NCBI RefSeq assembly: GCF_030758935.1
Contig: NZ_CP132333.1
Coordinates: forward strand, 2,170,992 to 2,234,991
Length of the DNA: 64,000 nucleotides
Reading direction: 5' to 3'
Origin: Geothrix sp. PMB-07
GTDB taxonomy: Bacteria; Acidobacteriota; Holophagae; Holophagales; Holophagaceae
Part shown: one piece after another, positions 8,313-16,577 of the stretch
Numbering within the stretch: the stretch's first letter is position 1
Layout: each line of letters opens with the position of its first letter
The notes under the pieces: generated by a model
What the model saw: the letters and a program-made list of their open reading frames with translations, nothing else
What the model was told of the DNA's origin: nothing
Database searches by the model: none
Translations under genes and position numbers: made by a program

Positions 8313-8666
8313 CCGGGAAGCATAGCGGCCTCTTCGCAGGTGCTCATCGCCCTGCAGCCGAAAATGGGCTACCTGCGGTTCGCAGTTTTGGTATTCCATG
8401 TCCGCGGGCGGTTTGAGCTTGTATAAAACGAAGATCGATTTATCCCAAACGAACCTCCGCCCAATTTTTCCGTTTGGTGATGCCCGTCACGGCGCCCATT
8501 TCAATTCGGACTATTTTCTTCGCCTTCATATGGTTCTTTCCCCGTTGGATCCCAGTCGCCCGCTTGATTCCAAGCCGGGGCGCCAGACCACGGAAGAACC
8601 CCGAATCCAGGGCGGGACGGCGCCTTGGTTCGGTACACTTTCCGAAACCCGTCCCCTGGAGTCCTC
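8313..8666. other. 354-bp divergent intergenic region upstream of the flotillin-like gene
   Basis: This region separates the minus-strand membrane protein from the plus-strand flotillin-like gene and should hold both promoters. It is AT-richer between about 8420 and 8540. An inverted repeat CCAAACG / CGTTTGG (8445-8451 and 8471-8477, 19-nt spacer) could be an operator. No RNA gene or further open frame is convincing. Confidence 0.4.
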
Positions 8667-10703
8667 ATGGACCTCACCTGGTTCTCTGTCCACCCCGGCC
8701 TGACGCTTCTGGCCCTCCTAGGCACCGCCTTTGCGCTGGTGCTCCTGAGCAAGTGGATCCGCTACATCCCCAACAACCGCGTGGGCATTGTCGAAAAACT
8801 CATCAGCGGCAAGGGCTCGGTGAAGACCGGCCTCATCGCCCTGGGCGGCGAGGCCGGCTTCCAGCCCCAGCTTCTGCGCGGCGGCTGGCACTTCCTCACG
8901 CCCTTCCAATACCGCATCCACAAGATGCCGCTGGTGACCATCCCCCAGGGCAAGATCGGCTACATCTTCGCCCGTGACGGCAAGGACCTGCCTCCCACGC
9001 AGGCCCTGGCCAGCAACCAGCGCGGATCTGACTTTCAGGATGTGGTGGCCTTCCTGCAGAACGGCGGCCAGAAGGGCCCCCAGCGCCAGATCCTGCGCGA
9101 GGGCATCTACGCCATCAACCTGGCTCAGTTCGTGGTCCTCACCGAGGATCAGCTCTACTACCTGCCCCTCGACAAGAGCGAGCTGGAAACCTTCCAGAAG
9201 ATGAGCGCCATCATCGCCGAACGCGCCGGTTGGCGGCCCGTCATCATCCGCGGTGCCGATGACGCCGTGGGCATCGTCACCGTGCACGACGGCCCCAGCC
9301 TGGCCAGCGGCGAGATCATCGCCTCCACCGTGGGCGAGGATCCGCACCAGGCAGCGACTTATCACAACAACTTCCAGGACGCGGACAAGTTCCTCGTGGC
9401 CGGTGGGCAGCGCGGGCGCCAGTACCAGGTGCTGGTGGAAGGCACCTACTACATCAACCGCCTCTTCGCGACGGTGGAACTGATTCCGAAAACCGTGGTG
9501 GAAGTGGGCACCGTGGGCGTGGTGGTGAGTTACACCGGCGCCGTGGGCGCCGACATCAGCGGCCAGGAATACCGCCACGGCGAGCTGGTCACCAAGGGCA
9601 CGCGCGGCGTGTGGAGCGAGCCCCTGCTGCCGGGCAAGTACGCCTTCAACACCTACGCAGGCAAGGTGCTCATGGTGCCCACCACCAACTTCATCCTCAA
9701 GTGGACCAAGGGCGAGGTGGGCAGCCACAAGTTCGACGAGAACCTGGCAGAGGTGAGCCTTATCACCAAGGATGCCTTCGAGCCCAGCCTGCCCCTCTCG
9801 GTGGTGGTGCACATCGACTACCGGAAGGCGCCCCTGGTCATCCAGCGCTTCGGCGACATCAAGAAGCTGGTGGAACAGACGCTCGATCCCATGGTCAGCG
9901 CCTATTTCAAGAACATCGGCCAGACGCGCACCCTCATCCAGCTCATCCAGGACCGCAGCGCCATCCAGGAGCAGAGCGGCGTCCAGATGAAGGAGAAGTT
10001 CGCCCAGTACAACCTGGAGCTCCAGGAAGTGCTCATCGGCACCCCCAGCAGCGGTGCCCAGGGCGGCCAGATCGAGCAGATCCTCACCCAGCTCCGCAGC
10101 CGCCAGATCGCCGACGAGCAGGTGGAGACCTACGGCCGCCAGCAGAACGCCGCCGCCAAGGAACGGGAGCTTCGCGAAGCCGAGGCCAAGGCCAAGCAGC
10201 AGACGGCGCTGACTGAATCGGCCATCAGCATCGAAGTGCAGAGCAACCAGGGCAAGGCCGACTACGCCAAGGCCCAGCAGCAGGCCGCCCAGATCCAAAC
10301 CCTGGCTGGCGCCGAAGCCGAGAAGGTGCGCCTCATGGGCGAAGGCGAGGCCAAGCGCATCAAGGTCATGGCCGAAGCCCAGGCCGAGCAGGCCGCCCGC
10401 GTGGGCATCGCCCAGGCCATGGCCATTGAGGAGCAGGTCCGCGCCTACGGCGGCCCGCAGTTCCAGCTGGTGCAGCAGGTCATGAGCCGCTTTGCCGAGG
10501 CCATCGAGAAGTCCCAGGTGGATGTGGTCCCCAAGATCCACATGGGCGGCGGCGCCCAGGGTGGCGGCAGCCTCATCGAGAGCCTGCTGGGCCTCCTGCT
10601 GAGCGAAAAGGCCGGGCAGCTGGCGGGAGTCGCCACCACCACACCAGCCAACCCCGAAGCGGAGGCCCTCAAAGCCGCGCTGCGCCAGAACATGACGAAA
10701 TAA
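8667..10703 (+). CDS. flotillin-like SPFH/band 7 domain protein
   Basis: The 678-residue protein has an N-terminal membrane helix (LTLLALLGTAFALVLLSKWI, about residues 10-29), a long SPFH/band 7 region, and a C-terminal Ala/Glu/Lys/Gln-rich coiled coil (RELREAEAKAKQQTALTE; GEGEAKRIKVMAEAQAEQAA) typical of flotillins. It ends with a Gly-rich segment (MGGGAQGGG) and a short hydrophobic stretch. Flotillins form membrane scaffolds that organise other proteins. The N-terminal half is longer than in FloA/FloT and has repeated motifs around NNRVGIVEKLISGKG and VVEVGTVGVVVSYTGAVGAD. ATG 8667 with GGAG upstream was chosen over the frame start at 8625, which would precede the helix. It appears monocistronic, without an NfeD partner in view. 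Confidence 0.88.
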   Translation: MDLTWFSVHPGLTLLALLGTAFALVLLSKWIRYIPNNRVGIVEKLISGKGSVKTGLIALGGEAGFQPQLLRGGWHFLTPFQYRIHKMPLVTIPQGKIGYIFARDGKDLPPTQALASNQRGSDFQDVVAFLQNGGQKGPQRQILREGIYAINLAQFVVLTEDQLYYLPLDKSELETFQKMSAIIAERAGWRPVIIRGADDAVGIVTVHDGPSLASGEIIASTVGEDPHQAATYHNNFQDADKFLVAGGQRGRQYQVLVEGTYYINRLFATVELIPKTVVEVGTVGVVVSYTGAVGADISGQEYRHGELVTKGTRGVWSEPLLPGKYAFNTYAGKVLMVPTTNFILKWTKGEVGSHKFDENLAEVSLITKDAFEPSLPLSVVVHIDYRKAPLVIQRFGDIKKLVEQTLDPMVSAYFKNIGQTRTLIQLIQDRSAIQEQSGVQMKEKFAQYNLELQEVLIGTPSSGAQGGQIEQILTQLRSRQIADEQVETYGRQQNAAAKERELREAEAKAKQQTALTESAISIEVQSNQGKADYAKAQQQAAQIQTLAGAEAEKVRLMGEGEAKRIKVMAEAQAEQAARVGIAQAMAIEEQVRAYGGPQFQLVQQVMSRFAEAIEKSQVDVVPKIHMGGGAQGGGSLIESLLGLLLSEKAGQLAGVATTTPANPEAEALKAALRQNMTK

Positions 10704-10720
10704 CCGTTGCTTGACGCTTG

Positions 10721-10744
10721 CAGGGGCGGCGCAAGCCGCCCCTG
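10721..10744 (+). terminator. terminator-like hairpin after the flotillin-like gene
   Basis: A perfect 10-bp GC-rich stem (CAGGGGCGGC / GCCGCCCCTG) is capped by a GCAA tetraloop 17 nt after the stop codon. It is followed by TTCAT rather than a long T run, so termination efficiency is uncertain. Confidence 0.6.
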
Positions 10745-10814
10745 TTCATGTATGGGTGTTTCCCCGCCATCTATCCAGGTTGTGGGATGGGGGGCGCCGC
10801 CCTACCCTGAGGCC

Positions 10815-11213
10815 ATGCCTGCTGTTGCTTCCTTCGCGAAGGCCATCAAACACATCAGAAAAGCTGCCCTCAGCTTTCCCGAAACACGGGAGGATCACCC
10901 GTGGGGTGAGAGTGCCTTCAAGGTCCGGGACAAGGTCTTCCTTTTCATGTCCGAGGGAGAGGGCCAGCTTCGCATCACGGTGAAACTGCCCGAATCCAGA
11001 GGCCTGGCGCTCTTGATGCCCTTCGCTCAACCCACCGGCTATGGGCTTGGCAAGAGTGGCTGGATCACCGCGTCCCTCGTCCCCAACGACCCCCTTCCCT
11101 TGCCGATGCTACTGGACTGGATGGAAGAGAGTTTCTGCGCCGTCGCCGCGAAAAAAGTCATCACAAGCTGGAAGGCAGGAGCCACCCCGGAATCAGTCCG
11201 GAAGCGGCCATAA
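10815..11213 (+). CDS. MmcQ/YjbR family protein
   Basis: This 132-residue protein fits the MmcQ/YjbR family (CyaY-like fold, proposed DNA-binding). Typical features are KAALSFPETREDHPWGESAF near the N-terminus, FKVRDKVFLFMSEGEGQLRI, and the C-terminal GWITASLVPNDPLPLPMLLD with a final WMEESFCAVAAKK helix. ATG 10815 has GAGG directly upstream; the frame is open to 10707 but that part has no support. Only 7 bp separate its stop from the class II aldolase start, so it may share that transcript. The function of the family is not well established. Confidence 0.85.
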   Translation: MPAVASFAKAIKHIRKAALSFPETREDHPWGESAFKVRDKVFLFMSEGEGQLRITVKLPESRGLALLMPFAQPTGYGLGKSGWITASLVPNDPLPLPMLLDWMEESFCAVAAKKVITSWKAGATPESVRKRP

Positions 11214-11220
11214 TCCCACC

Positions 11221-11871
11221 ATGGATACTCAGGAACCTCTTCGCAATCTTCTCGACGCCTGCCGCCGCCTCCATGCGGGAGGTCTGCTGGCAGCCTCGGA
11301 TGGCAACTTGTCGGTGCGACTGCCCAACGGCCTCATCGCCATGACCCCGAGTGGCGTGCCCAAGGCCCAGGTGAATCTCGAGGATTTGGCCTACCTCCAG
11401 CTGGATGGAACCATCGTCTCGGGCCGTCCCAGCAGCGAGCGGGCCATGCACCTCGCGGTCTACCAGACCGTGCCGGAAGCCAAGGCCCTCGTCCACGCCC
11501 ATCCTCCCACGGCCATCGCCTGGTCCCTTGCCAGGCCTGAGCTGGGGGAGTTGCCTTCGGATGGCCTGCCCGAAGTGATCCTCGCGGCTGGCCGCATTCC
11601 CATCGTGCCCATGGCCATTCCCGGCACCGAGGCCATGGGTGGCAATCTCCGGCCCTACCTGCCCGCCCATCGCCTGATGATTCTGGCGCGCCACGGCGGC
11701 CTTTGTTGGGGCGAACACATGAACGAAGCGGCCGGTGGCATGGAGCGGCTGGAGCAGATCGCCGACATCCTCTGGAAAGCGGAAACCCTGGGCGGTGCCA
11801 AGCCTCTGCCCGCCTCTGACCTCGCGGAACTGCGGGCGCTGCGGGCCAAGCAGGGTCCGAGGATCATCTGA
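11221..11871 (+). CDS. class II aldolase/adducin family protein, probable methylthioribulose-phosphate pathway
   Basis: The 216-residue protein is a zinc-dependent class II sugar-phosphate aldolase or dehydratase. Visible features are ASDGNLSVRLPNGLIAMTPS (phosphate binding), SSERAMHLAVYQ, the HAHPPTA zinc motif and a third ligand region LARHGGLCWGEHM. Its neighbour mtnA makes 5-methylthioribulose-1-phosphate. The protein could therefore be MtnB (dehydratase) or, as in the DHAP shunt known from Rhodospirillum rubrum and some E. coli, an aldolase cleaving that sugar phosphate to DHAP and a methylthio-aldehyde. No other mtn genes are visible here, which makes the shunt attractive but unproven. 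ATG 11221 was chosen over an upstream frame that overlaps yjbR. Confidence 0.85.
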   Translation: MDTQEPLRNLLDACRRLHAGGLLAASDGNLSVRLPNGLIAMTPSGVPKAQVNLEDLAYLQLDGTIVSGRPSSERAMHLAVYQTVPEAKALVHAHPPTAIAWSLARPELGELPSDGLPEVILAAGRIPIVPMAIPGTEAMGGNLRPYLPAHRLMILARHGGLCWGEHMNEAAGGMERLEQIADILWKAETLGGAKPLPASDLAELRALRAKQGPRII

Positions 11872-11882
11872 AAGAAAGCAGG

Positions 11883-11952
11883 TCCACAGATTCCGCACCT
11901 GACACAGATTCCAAAGCTGCAGAAATCTGTGTGAATCTGTGAAATCTGTGGA
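11883..11952. repeat. 70-bp nested palindrome upstream of mtnA
   Basis: Two nested inverted repeats share one centre: TCCACAGATT (11883) pairs with AATCTGTGGA (11943), and ACACAGATT (11902) pairs with AATCTGTGT (11924). An extra AATCTGTG copy lies between the right arms. The rightmost arm ends in GGA, and the GGAG at 11950-11953 is the best available ribosome binding site for mtnA. It resembles a dispersed extragenic repeat. Confidence 0.7.
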
Positions 11953-11964
11953 GAAAAAGTTCTT

Positions 11965-12954
11965 ATGAATCCCTTCGAATCCCTCGGCCTGAAGCACGAT
12001 GGCCGCACCCTCTGGGTGCTGGACCAGACCCAGCTCCCCGATGCAGAGGTGTGGCTGGATGGCAGCGAGCCGGAAGCCATGGTCGCGCTTATCAAGCGGT
12101 TGGCCGTGCGCGGCGCCCCCCTCATCGGCGTAGCTGCTGCGGCCTGCCTGGCCACCTTCGCCCAGCGGGGCGCAGGCGCCGTCGAATATGCAGCTGCCTG
12201 TGCCGCTCTGCGCGCGGCACGACCCACGGCGGTGAACCTGATGTGGGCCATGGATCGCATGAAGAATGTCACCGATCCCGTGGCCGAAGCCCAGGCCATC
12301 TTCGAGGAGGATGTGCGTCTTTGTGAGGGCATGGCGCTTCACGGTGCCGCCCTGATCCAGGATGGTGAGGGGATCCTCACCCACTGCAACACGGGCGGCC
12401 TTGCCACGGCAGGCATCGGCACAGCCCTGGGCGTCATCCGCCGCGCCCACGAGCAGGGGAAACGCATCCATGTGTACGCCGATGAAACACGGCCCCTCCT
12501 CCAAGGTGGCCGCCTCACGGCCTGGGAGCTCAAACGCCTCGGCATTCCCGCCACCCTCATCACCGACAGCATGGCGGCTCTTCTCCTGCGCGATGGGCGG
12601 ATCCAACGCGTGCTGGTGGGCTCAGACCGAGTGGCCGCCAACGGCGATTTCGCGAACAAGGTGGGCACCTACGGGGTGGCGGTGCAGGCGCGCTTCCACG
12701 GTGTGCCCTTCCATCCCGTGGCTCCCTTCTCCACCGTGGACCTGGCCTGTCCTGACGGCGCCGCAATTCCCATTGAAGAACGGAATCCGGAGGAGGTTCG
12801 CGGGTTTGGCACCATCCGCTGGGCCCCTGACGGCATGCCCGCCTGGAATCCCAGTTTTGATGTCACTCCCGTGGATCTGGTCACCAGCCTCATCCTGGAT
12901 CGTGGGGTGTACACGGCACAGGCGCTCAAGGCTGGGGCCCTGCTTCGGGCTTAG
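11965..12954 (+). CDS. mtnA: S-methyl-5-thioribose-1-phosphate isomerase
   Basis: MtnA isomerises 5-methylthioribose-1-phosphate to 5-methylthioribulose-1-phosphate in methylthioadenosine salvage. The 329-residue protein has the expected length and eIF2B-like fold, with RGAPLIGVAAAACLA near residue 50, the catalytic Cys141 in HCNTGGLAT and the catalytic Asp221 in GSDRVAANGDFANKVGTYG. The class II aldolase just upstream on the same strand probably acts on its product. Its stop codon overlaps the stop of the convergent SPOUT methyltransferase gene. Confidence 0.95.
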   Translation: MNPFESLGLKHDGRTLWVLDQTQLPDAEVWLDGSEPEAMVALIKRLAVRGAPLIGVAAAACLATFAQRGAGAVEYAAACAALRAARPTAVNLMWAMDRMKNVTDPVAEAQAIFEEDVRLCEGMALHGAALIQDGEGILTHCNTGGLATAGIGTALGVIRRAHEQGKRIHVYADETRPLLQGGRLTAWELKRLGIPATLITDSMAALLLRDGRIQRVLVGSDRVAANGDFANKVGTYGVAVQARFHGVPFHPVAPFSTVDLACPDGAAIPIEERNPEEVRGFGTIRWAPDGMPAWNPSFDVTPVDLVTSLILDRGVYTAQALKAGALLRA

Positions 12955-13748
12955 AAACCGGCTGCCGCCCCCTCCATCATCCGAAACATCAAGATGGCCC
13001 CGGCGGCAGCCACGTTGAGGCTGTCCATGCCTGAGGCCATGGGGATGGCCACGGTGCGGTCGCAACCCGCGATCTGCTCGGCATCAAGCCCCAGGTCTTC
13101 GGGACCCATGACCAGCGCGCAGCGGGAGGCCGGTCGCCAGGTCCTGGCATCCTCGGCGCTGGCATCCAGGGCTGCGGCGATGATTTCAGAACCCGCTTCT
13201 GCGGCCTTCCAGCCCGCGAGCAGCGCCCAGGGATCCTCCGCCCTCCACACGGGAATGCGCCACACAGCGCCCATGGAGACCCGCACGGTGCGACGGGTCC
13301 ACTGGCCCGGCCCCGGACCAGCCAGCACACCTTCCAAACCCAAGGCCGCAGCACTTCTGAGCAGAAGGCCCAGGTTTTCGCTGTCGTAAAGGCGGGGCAG
13401 AACCAGGAGTCGGCGAGCCTCTTGGAGTTTGGATTCAGCGGGTGGTGGTGGCACCTGGGCACAGGCCATAAGGCCCCGGTGAAAGGGAAACCCGGCCAAC
13501 TCGGAAAGAGCCCCGGCGTCCGCCGTCAGAAGGTCCACCCCCGCCGGGAGGCGGTCTCGCAGGGCTGCCGCGGCCGACGTGGTTGCCGCCACGGAGATGA
13601 GACGCACCTCCCCTCTTCGCGCCGCTTCCAGCAGATCCTCGACCAGGATGCGCCCCTCGGCAATGAAGCACGTGCCATGTTCGGGGTGTTGCCTGGTCCC
13701 GGCAAAACGGAGGTCGCGATAAGGGTCCCAGGGATCAAAAGTGCTCAT
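12951..13748 (-). CDS. TrmH/SpoU-family RNA 2'-O-methyltransferase
   Basis: This 265-residue SPOUT-fold protein has the three SpoU motifs: an early Asn/Glu-containing segment (RLYDSENLGLLLRSAAALGL), LVMGPEDLGLDAEQIAGCD, and the knot motif VAIPMASGMDSLNVAAAGAI. These bind S-adenosylmethionine and form the deep trefoil knot. The N-terminal region (HGTCFIAEGRILVEDLLEAA) fits the L30e-like substrate-binding domain found in RlmB/TsnR-type enzymes. The target RNA, rRNA or tRNA, cannot be decided. I used ATG 13748 (MSTFDPWDPYRDLRFAG); the frame is open to 13889 but there is no domain in that part. The gene converges on mtnA with stop codons overlapping by 4 bp. Confidence 0.9.
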   Translation of the reverse strand: MSTFDPWDPYRDLRFAGTRQHPEHGTCFIAEGRILVEDLLEAARRGEVRLISVAATTSAAAALRDRLPAGVDLLTADAGALSELAGFPFHRGLMACAQVPPPPAESKLQEARRLLVLPRLYDSENLGLLLRSAAALGLEGVLAGPGPGQWTRRTVRVSMGAVWRIPVWRAEDPWALLAGWKAAEAGSEIIAAALDASAEDARTWRPASRCALVMGPEDLGLDAEQIAGCDRTVAIPMASGMDSLNVAAAGAILMFRMMEGAAAGF

Positions 13749-14080
13749 GGGTCCAGGGTAGCCCCGAGCGTTGGAGTTGGCGGAAACCAGAGGCGGAGGC
13801 GAGGCATGCCGCAGCCGATGCCCCACCCTTCGCAGGCGATCCGATTCCATGGGGCCACAAACAAAGGACTTCACCGGTGTTCTGATCATGTATTAACCGT
13901 GTTAATAAAGAAAGAAAGGTTTGTACCAGTATTTAACATATTAATTTTACTAACATTTCTTGACACCCAAATCGCTCATAGCAATCTGTTATTTCCACCC
14001 AGTGCCATCTGCTCTGAGCCATTACCTAGCGCTTCCGAACACCCCCCGCACCATTGATGACCTGCCGTCTGGAGCCATCC
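13749..14080. promoter_or_regulatory. AT-rich promoter region ahead of the polysaccharide locus
   Basis: About 330 bp lie between the minus-strand SPOUT gene and the first polysaccharide gene. The segment 13870-13960 is markedly AT-rich for this genome (runs such as TATTAACCGTGTTAATAAAG). A perfect -35-like TTGACA is at 13960-13965, with only weak -10 candidates 16-17 bp downstream (CAATCT). A regulator-controlled promoter for the locus is likely here. Confidence 0.5.
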
Positions 14081-16141
14081 ATGCCTCCCGAACGTGAATC
14101 CATCCCCCAGCGAGTCCAAACGCTCGCGCTTCAGATCAGCTCGCGGCCAGCGGTCCGCCAAGCGGTCAAACTCTTCCTGGATGCCGCTGCTGCCGGCATC
14201 GCCTGGGTGGCCGCCACCAGTCTGGTGCATTTTGAATTCCCCCGGCTGCTGCCGCTCCTGATCTGGGTTTCCTTCGCGATGGCCGTGAACGCCACCTTTC
14301 AGCACACGCGCCAGCACTACCGGCTGGTGGGATTCGTGGAGCTCCGGTCGCTCCTGATGAGCATGATGGTGATGGTCGCCGTAGCCCTTGCTTGTTACGT
14401 GACCACGGTTTATTTCAAGATCGGGGTGGCTCACCCTGAGGTCGCGCTGGCGGCCAGCCTGCTCACCACCTTGACCTGGGTCGTGCTGCGCGCGGCCTCT
14501 GCTGAGCTCTTCAAGCGCCGCTTTCAGAAGCAGAACCCCCACCGCCCCACCGTGGACCGGCGGAAAGCTCCCCGCGGAGGACGCTCCTTGGCCAATGACC
14601 TGGCCCTGCGCACCCTCATCGTGGGCGCCGGCCAAGCCGGTTCACGGTTGTGCCAGGAACTCCAGTCGAATCCGAAACTGAGAAGCCACGTGGTCGGCTT
14701 CCTGGATGATGCCCTCGAAAAGCAGGGCGTCCGCATTCATGGTGTGCCGGTCCTGGGGCCCTGCGGCATGCTGCCTACCTTCATCAAGGAAGCCCAGGCC
14801 AGCCAGGTGATCCTGGCCATCCCCAGCGCTCCCGGCTCCAGAATCCGCGAACTGGCCAAGGCCCTCCAGGGCGAAGGTGTTCGGGTGAAGACGCTGCCCA
14901 GCATGCAGGACCTCCTGGGCAAGGAGGCGTGGAAGCCGGAACTGCGAGACATCGCCATCGAAGACCTGCTCCGCCGGGAGCCCATCCAGCTGGACCTGGG
15001 CTCCATCCAGCAGGCCCTGACGGATTCCGTGGTGCTCATCACCGGTGCCGGGGGTTCCATCGGCAGTGAGCTGGCGCGGCAAGTGGCCCATTTCGGCCCC
15101 TCCCGCCTCATCCTCCTGGGCCGCGGCGAGAACAGTCTCTGGGGCGTGGAACGGGAGATCCGGCGACTCCATCCGGAATTGGCGCTGGAGGTCGAGCTTT
15201 GCGACATCCGGAACGCCCTCCGCCTGCAGCAGGTGTTTGAAGCCTGGAGGCCTGCCTTTGTCTTCCATGCTGCCGCGCACAAGCATGTGCCCTATCTGGA
15301 AAACCACCCGGAAGAAGGCATCGAGAACAACATCTTCGGCACCTTGAACGTGCTGAATGCCGCCAAATCCGTAGGCACCCGGAAATTCGTGAACATTTCC
15401 ACCGACAAGGCCGTGAACCCCACCAGCGTTCTGGGTGTCACCAAGCGCGTGGCTGAATTCCTGGTCCTCAGGGCCGCCGAAAGCGAACTGGGGGATGGCC
15501 GCTACATGAGCGTCCGCTTCGGGAACGTGTTGGGCAGCCGGGGGAGCGTGATTCCGCTCTTCCACGAGCAAATCCGCCAGGGCGGCCCGATCACGGTCAC
15601 TCACCCCGAGATGACCCGGTATTTCATGACGATCCCCGAGGCCAGCCAGCTGGTCCTGCAGGCCGGCCTCCTGGGCCGCACCGGCCAGGTTTTCGTGCTC
15701 GACATGGGTGAGCCGGTCCGCATTGTGGATTTGGCCGCTGACATGGCGCGACTCTCGGGCCTGACCCCAGGCTTTGACATCGACATTCAGTTCTCCGGCA
15801 TCCGACCTGGCGAGAAGCTGTTCGAGGAACTCTTCACCGACAAGGAACATCGCCAATCGGAAGTCCATTCCAAAGTCTTTGAGGCCTCCCCGGAGCCCAG
15901 AAACCGGGCGGTGCTTGACCGGGCCCTCAGCGCCCTGAAGGAAGCCATGGATCTTCCCGAGGATCTGCGTCAAACCGCCTTCGTCCAAACCTTCATGGAA
16001 CTGGTGCCCGCCTATGCACCTTCTCCCAATGGATTGGGCAAGTACCTGGCCGTGAAGGCAGTCGGGGCACCGCTGGTGGCCCCGGCGCCGAAAATCGTCG
16101 TCTTGCGCCCCACGCCTCCCTTGGCCCAGGCGCAACCCTGA
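14081..16141 (+). CDS. WbpM/CapD-type nucleotide-sugar 4,6-dehydratase
   Basis: This 686-residue membrane enzyme belongs to the large UDP-HexNAc 4,6-dehydratase family (WbpM, CapD), which starts synthesis of dideoxy-amino sugars such as bacillosamine or FucNAc derivatives. About four N-terminal membrane helices occupy residues 25-145. A Rossmann-like CoA-binding domain follows (TLIVGAGQAGSRLCQEL), and then the catalytic SDR domain (VLITGAGGSIGSELARQV). It has the NISTDKAVNPTSVLGVTKR signature, in which this subfamily replaces the usual Tyr of YxxxK, plus FGNVLGSRGSVIPLF and GIRPGEKLFEEL. ATG 14081 has GGAG six bases upstream; TTG 14054 and ATG 14057 are weaker. It is the first gene of the plus-strand polysaccharide locus. 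Confidence 0.92.
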   Translation: MPPERESIPQRVQTLALQISSRPAVRQAVKLFLDAAAAGIAWVAATSLVHFEFPRLLPLLIWVSFAMAVNATFQHTRQHYRLVGFVELRSLLMSMMVMVAVALACYVTTVYFKIGVAHPEVALAASLLTTLTWVVLRAASAELFKRRFQKQNPHRPTVDRRKAPRGGRSLANDLALRTLIVGAGQAGSRLCQELQSNPKLRSHVVGFLDDALEKQGVRIHGVPVLGPCGMLPTFIKEAQASQVILAIPSAPGSRIRELAKALQGEGVRVKTLPSMQDLLGKEAWKPELRDIAIEDLLRREPIQLDLGSIQQALTDSVVLITGAGGSIGSELARQVAHFGPSRLILLGRGENSLWGVEREIRRLHPELALEVELCDIRNALRLQQVFEAWRPAFVFHAAAHKHVPYLENHPEEGIENNIFGTLNVLNAAKSVGTRKFVNISTDKAVNPTSVLGVTKRVAEFLVLRAAESELGDGRYMSVRFGNVLGSRGSVIPLFHEQIRQGGPITVTHPEMTRYFMTIPEASQLVLQAGLLGRTGQVFVLDMGEPVRIVDLAADMARLSGLTPGFDIDIQFSGIRPGEKLFEELFTDKEHRQSEVHSKVFEASPEPRNRAVLDRALSALKEAMDLPEDLRQTAFVQTFMELVPAYAPSPNGLGKYLAVKAVGAPLVAPAPKIVVLRPTPPLAQAQP

Positions 16142-16201
16142 GCCGAACAGTTCTATGGGTCGCCTCCACTGCGATCTGGTAGCATCAACTGTTTTATCCA
16201 G

Positions 16202-16231
16202 TTCAAAGCAACACCCATTCGCCGGTATATT
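16202..16231 (+). promoter_or_regulatory. candidate sigma-70 promoter for the ACP-ligase operon
   Basis: TTCAAA (16202-16207) and TATATT (16226-16231) are separated by 18 bp in the 154-bp gap before the ACP gene. The -10 match is good and the -35 match modest. Transcription would start about 55 bp before the ACP start codon. Confidence 0.4.
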
Positions 16232-16295
16232 ACCAACAGCTGCATCCCCTTCCAGGGTTCCCCCCACCCACCGAAATCACACCGAGGTGATCCAA

Positions 16296-16565
16296 ATGGC
16301 TTTGGATGTCCATTCCATTACTCCTGAGATCCATGACTACATCGCGAAGAACTTCCTCTTCAGCGATCAGGGGTTCCAATACAGCGATGACGCATCCTTC
16401 CTGGAAGAGGGCATCATCGATTCGCTGGGGATCATCGAACTTGTCTCCTTCGTCGAGAAGAAGTTCGGCATTTCCGTGGCCGACCACGAACTGCTGCCCA
16501 CCAACTTCGACTCCGTGGCCAGGCTGAGCGCCTTCATCACCCGCAAGCTGGCCGAAGCTTCCTGA
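16296..16565 (+). CDS. acyl carrier protein
   Basis: The 89-residue acidic protein is an acyl carrier protein. The phosphopantetheine attachment site is Ser43 within EEGIIDSLGIIELVSFVE, followed by the usual helix III (FGISVADHELLPTNFDSV). GAGGTGA lies upstream of ATG 16296. It is 12 bp ahead of an AMP-forming acyl ligase that probably loads it. Because both sit in a polysaccharide locus away from fatty acid synthesis genes, it is likely a dedicated carrier for a substituent of the glycan rather than the housekeeping AcpP. Confidence 0.93.
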   Translation: MALDVHSITPEIHDYIAKNFLFSDQGFQYSDDASFLEEGIIDSLGIIELVSFVEKKFGISVADHELLPTNFDSVARLSAFITRKLAEAS

Positions 16566-16577
16566 CGAGGCCCCTGG

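Noticed and set aside
8718-10541. Long open frame (607 codons) on the minus strand opposite the flotillin-like gene
   Set aside because: It is a shadow of the GC-rich coding strand. The product is low-complexity, rich in Leu, His, Gly and Ala, with no domain, while the plus strand encodes a clear SPFH protein.
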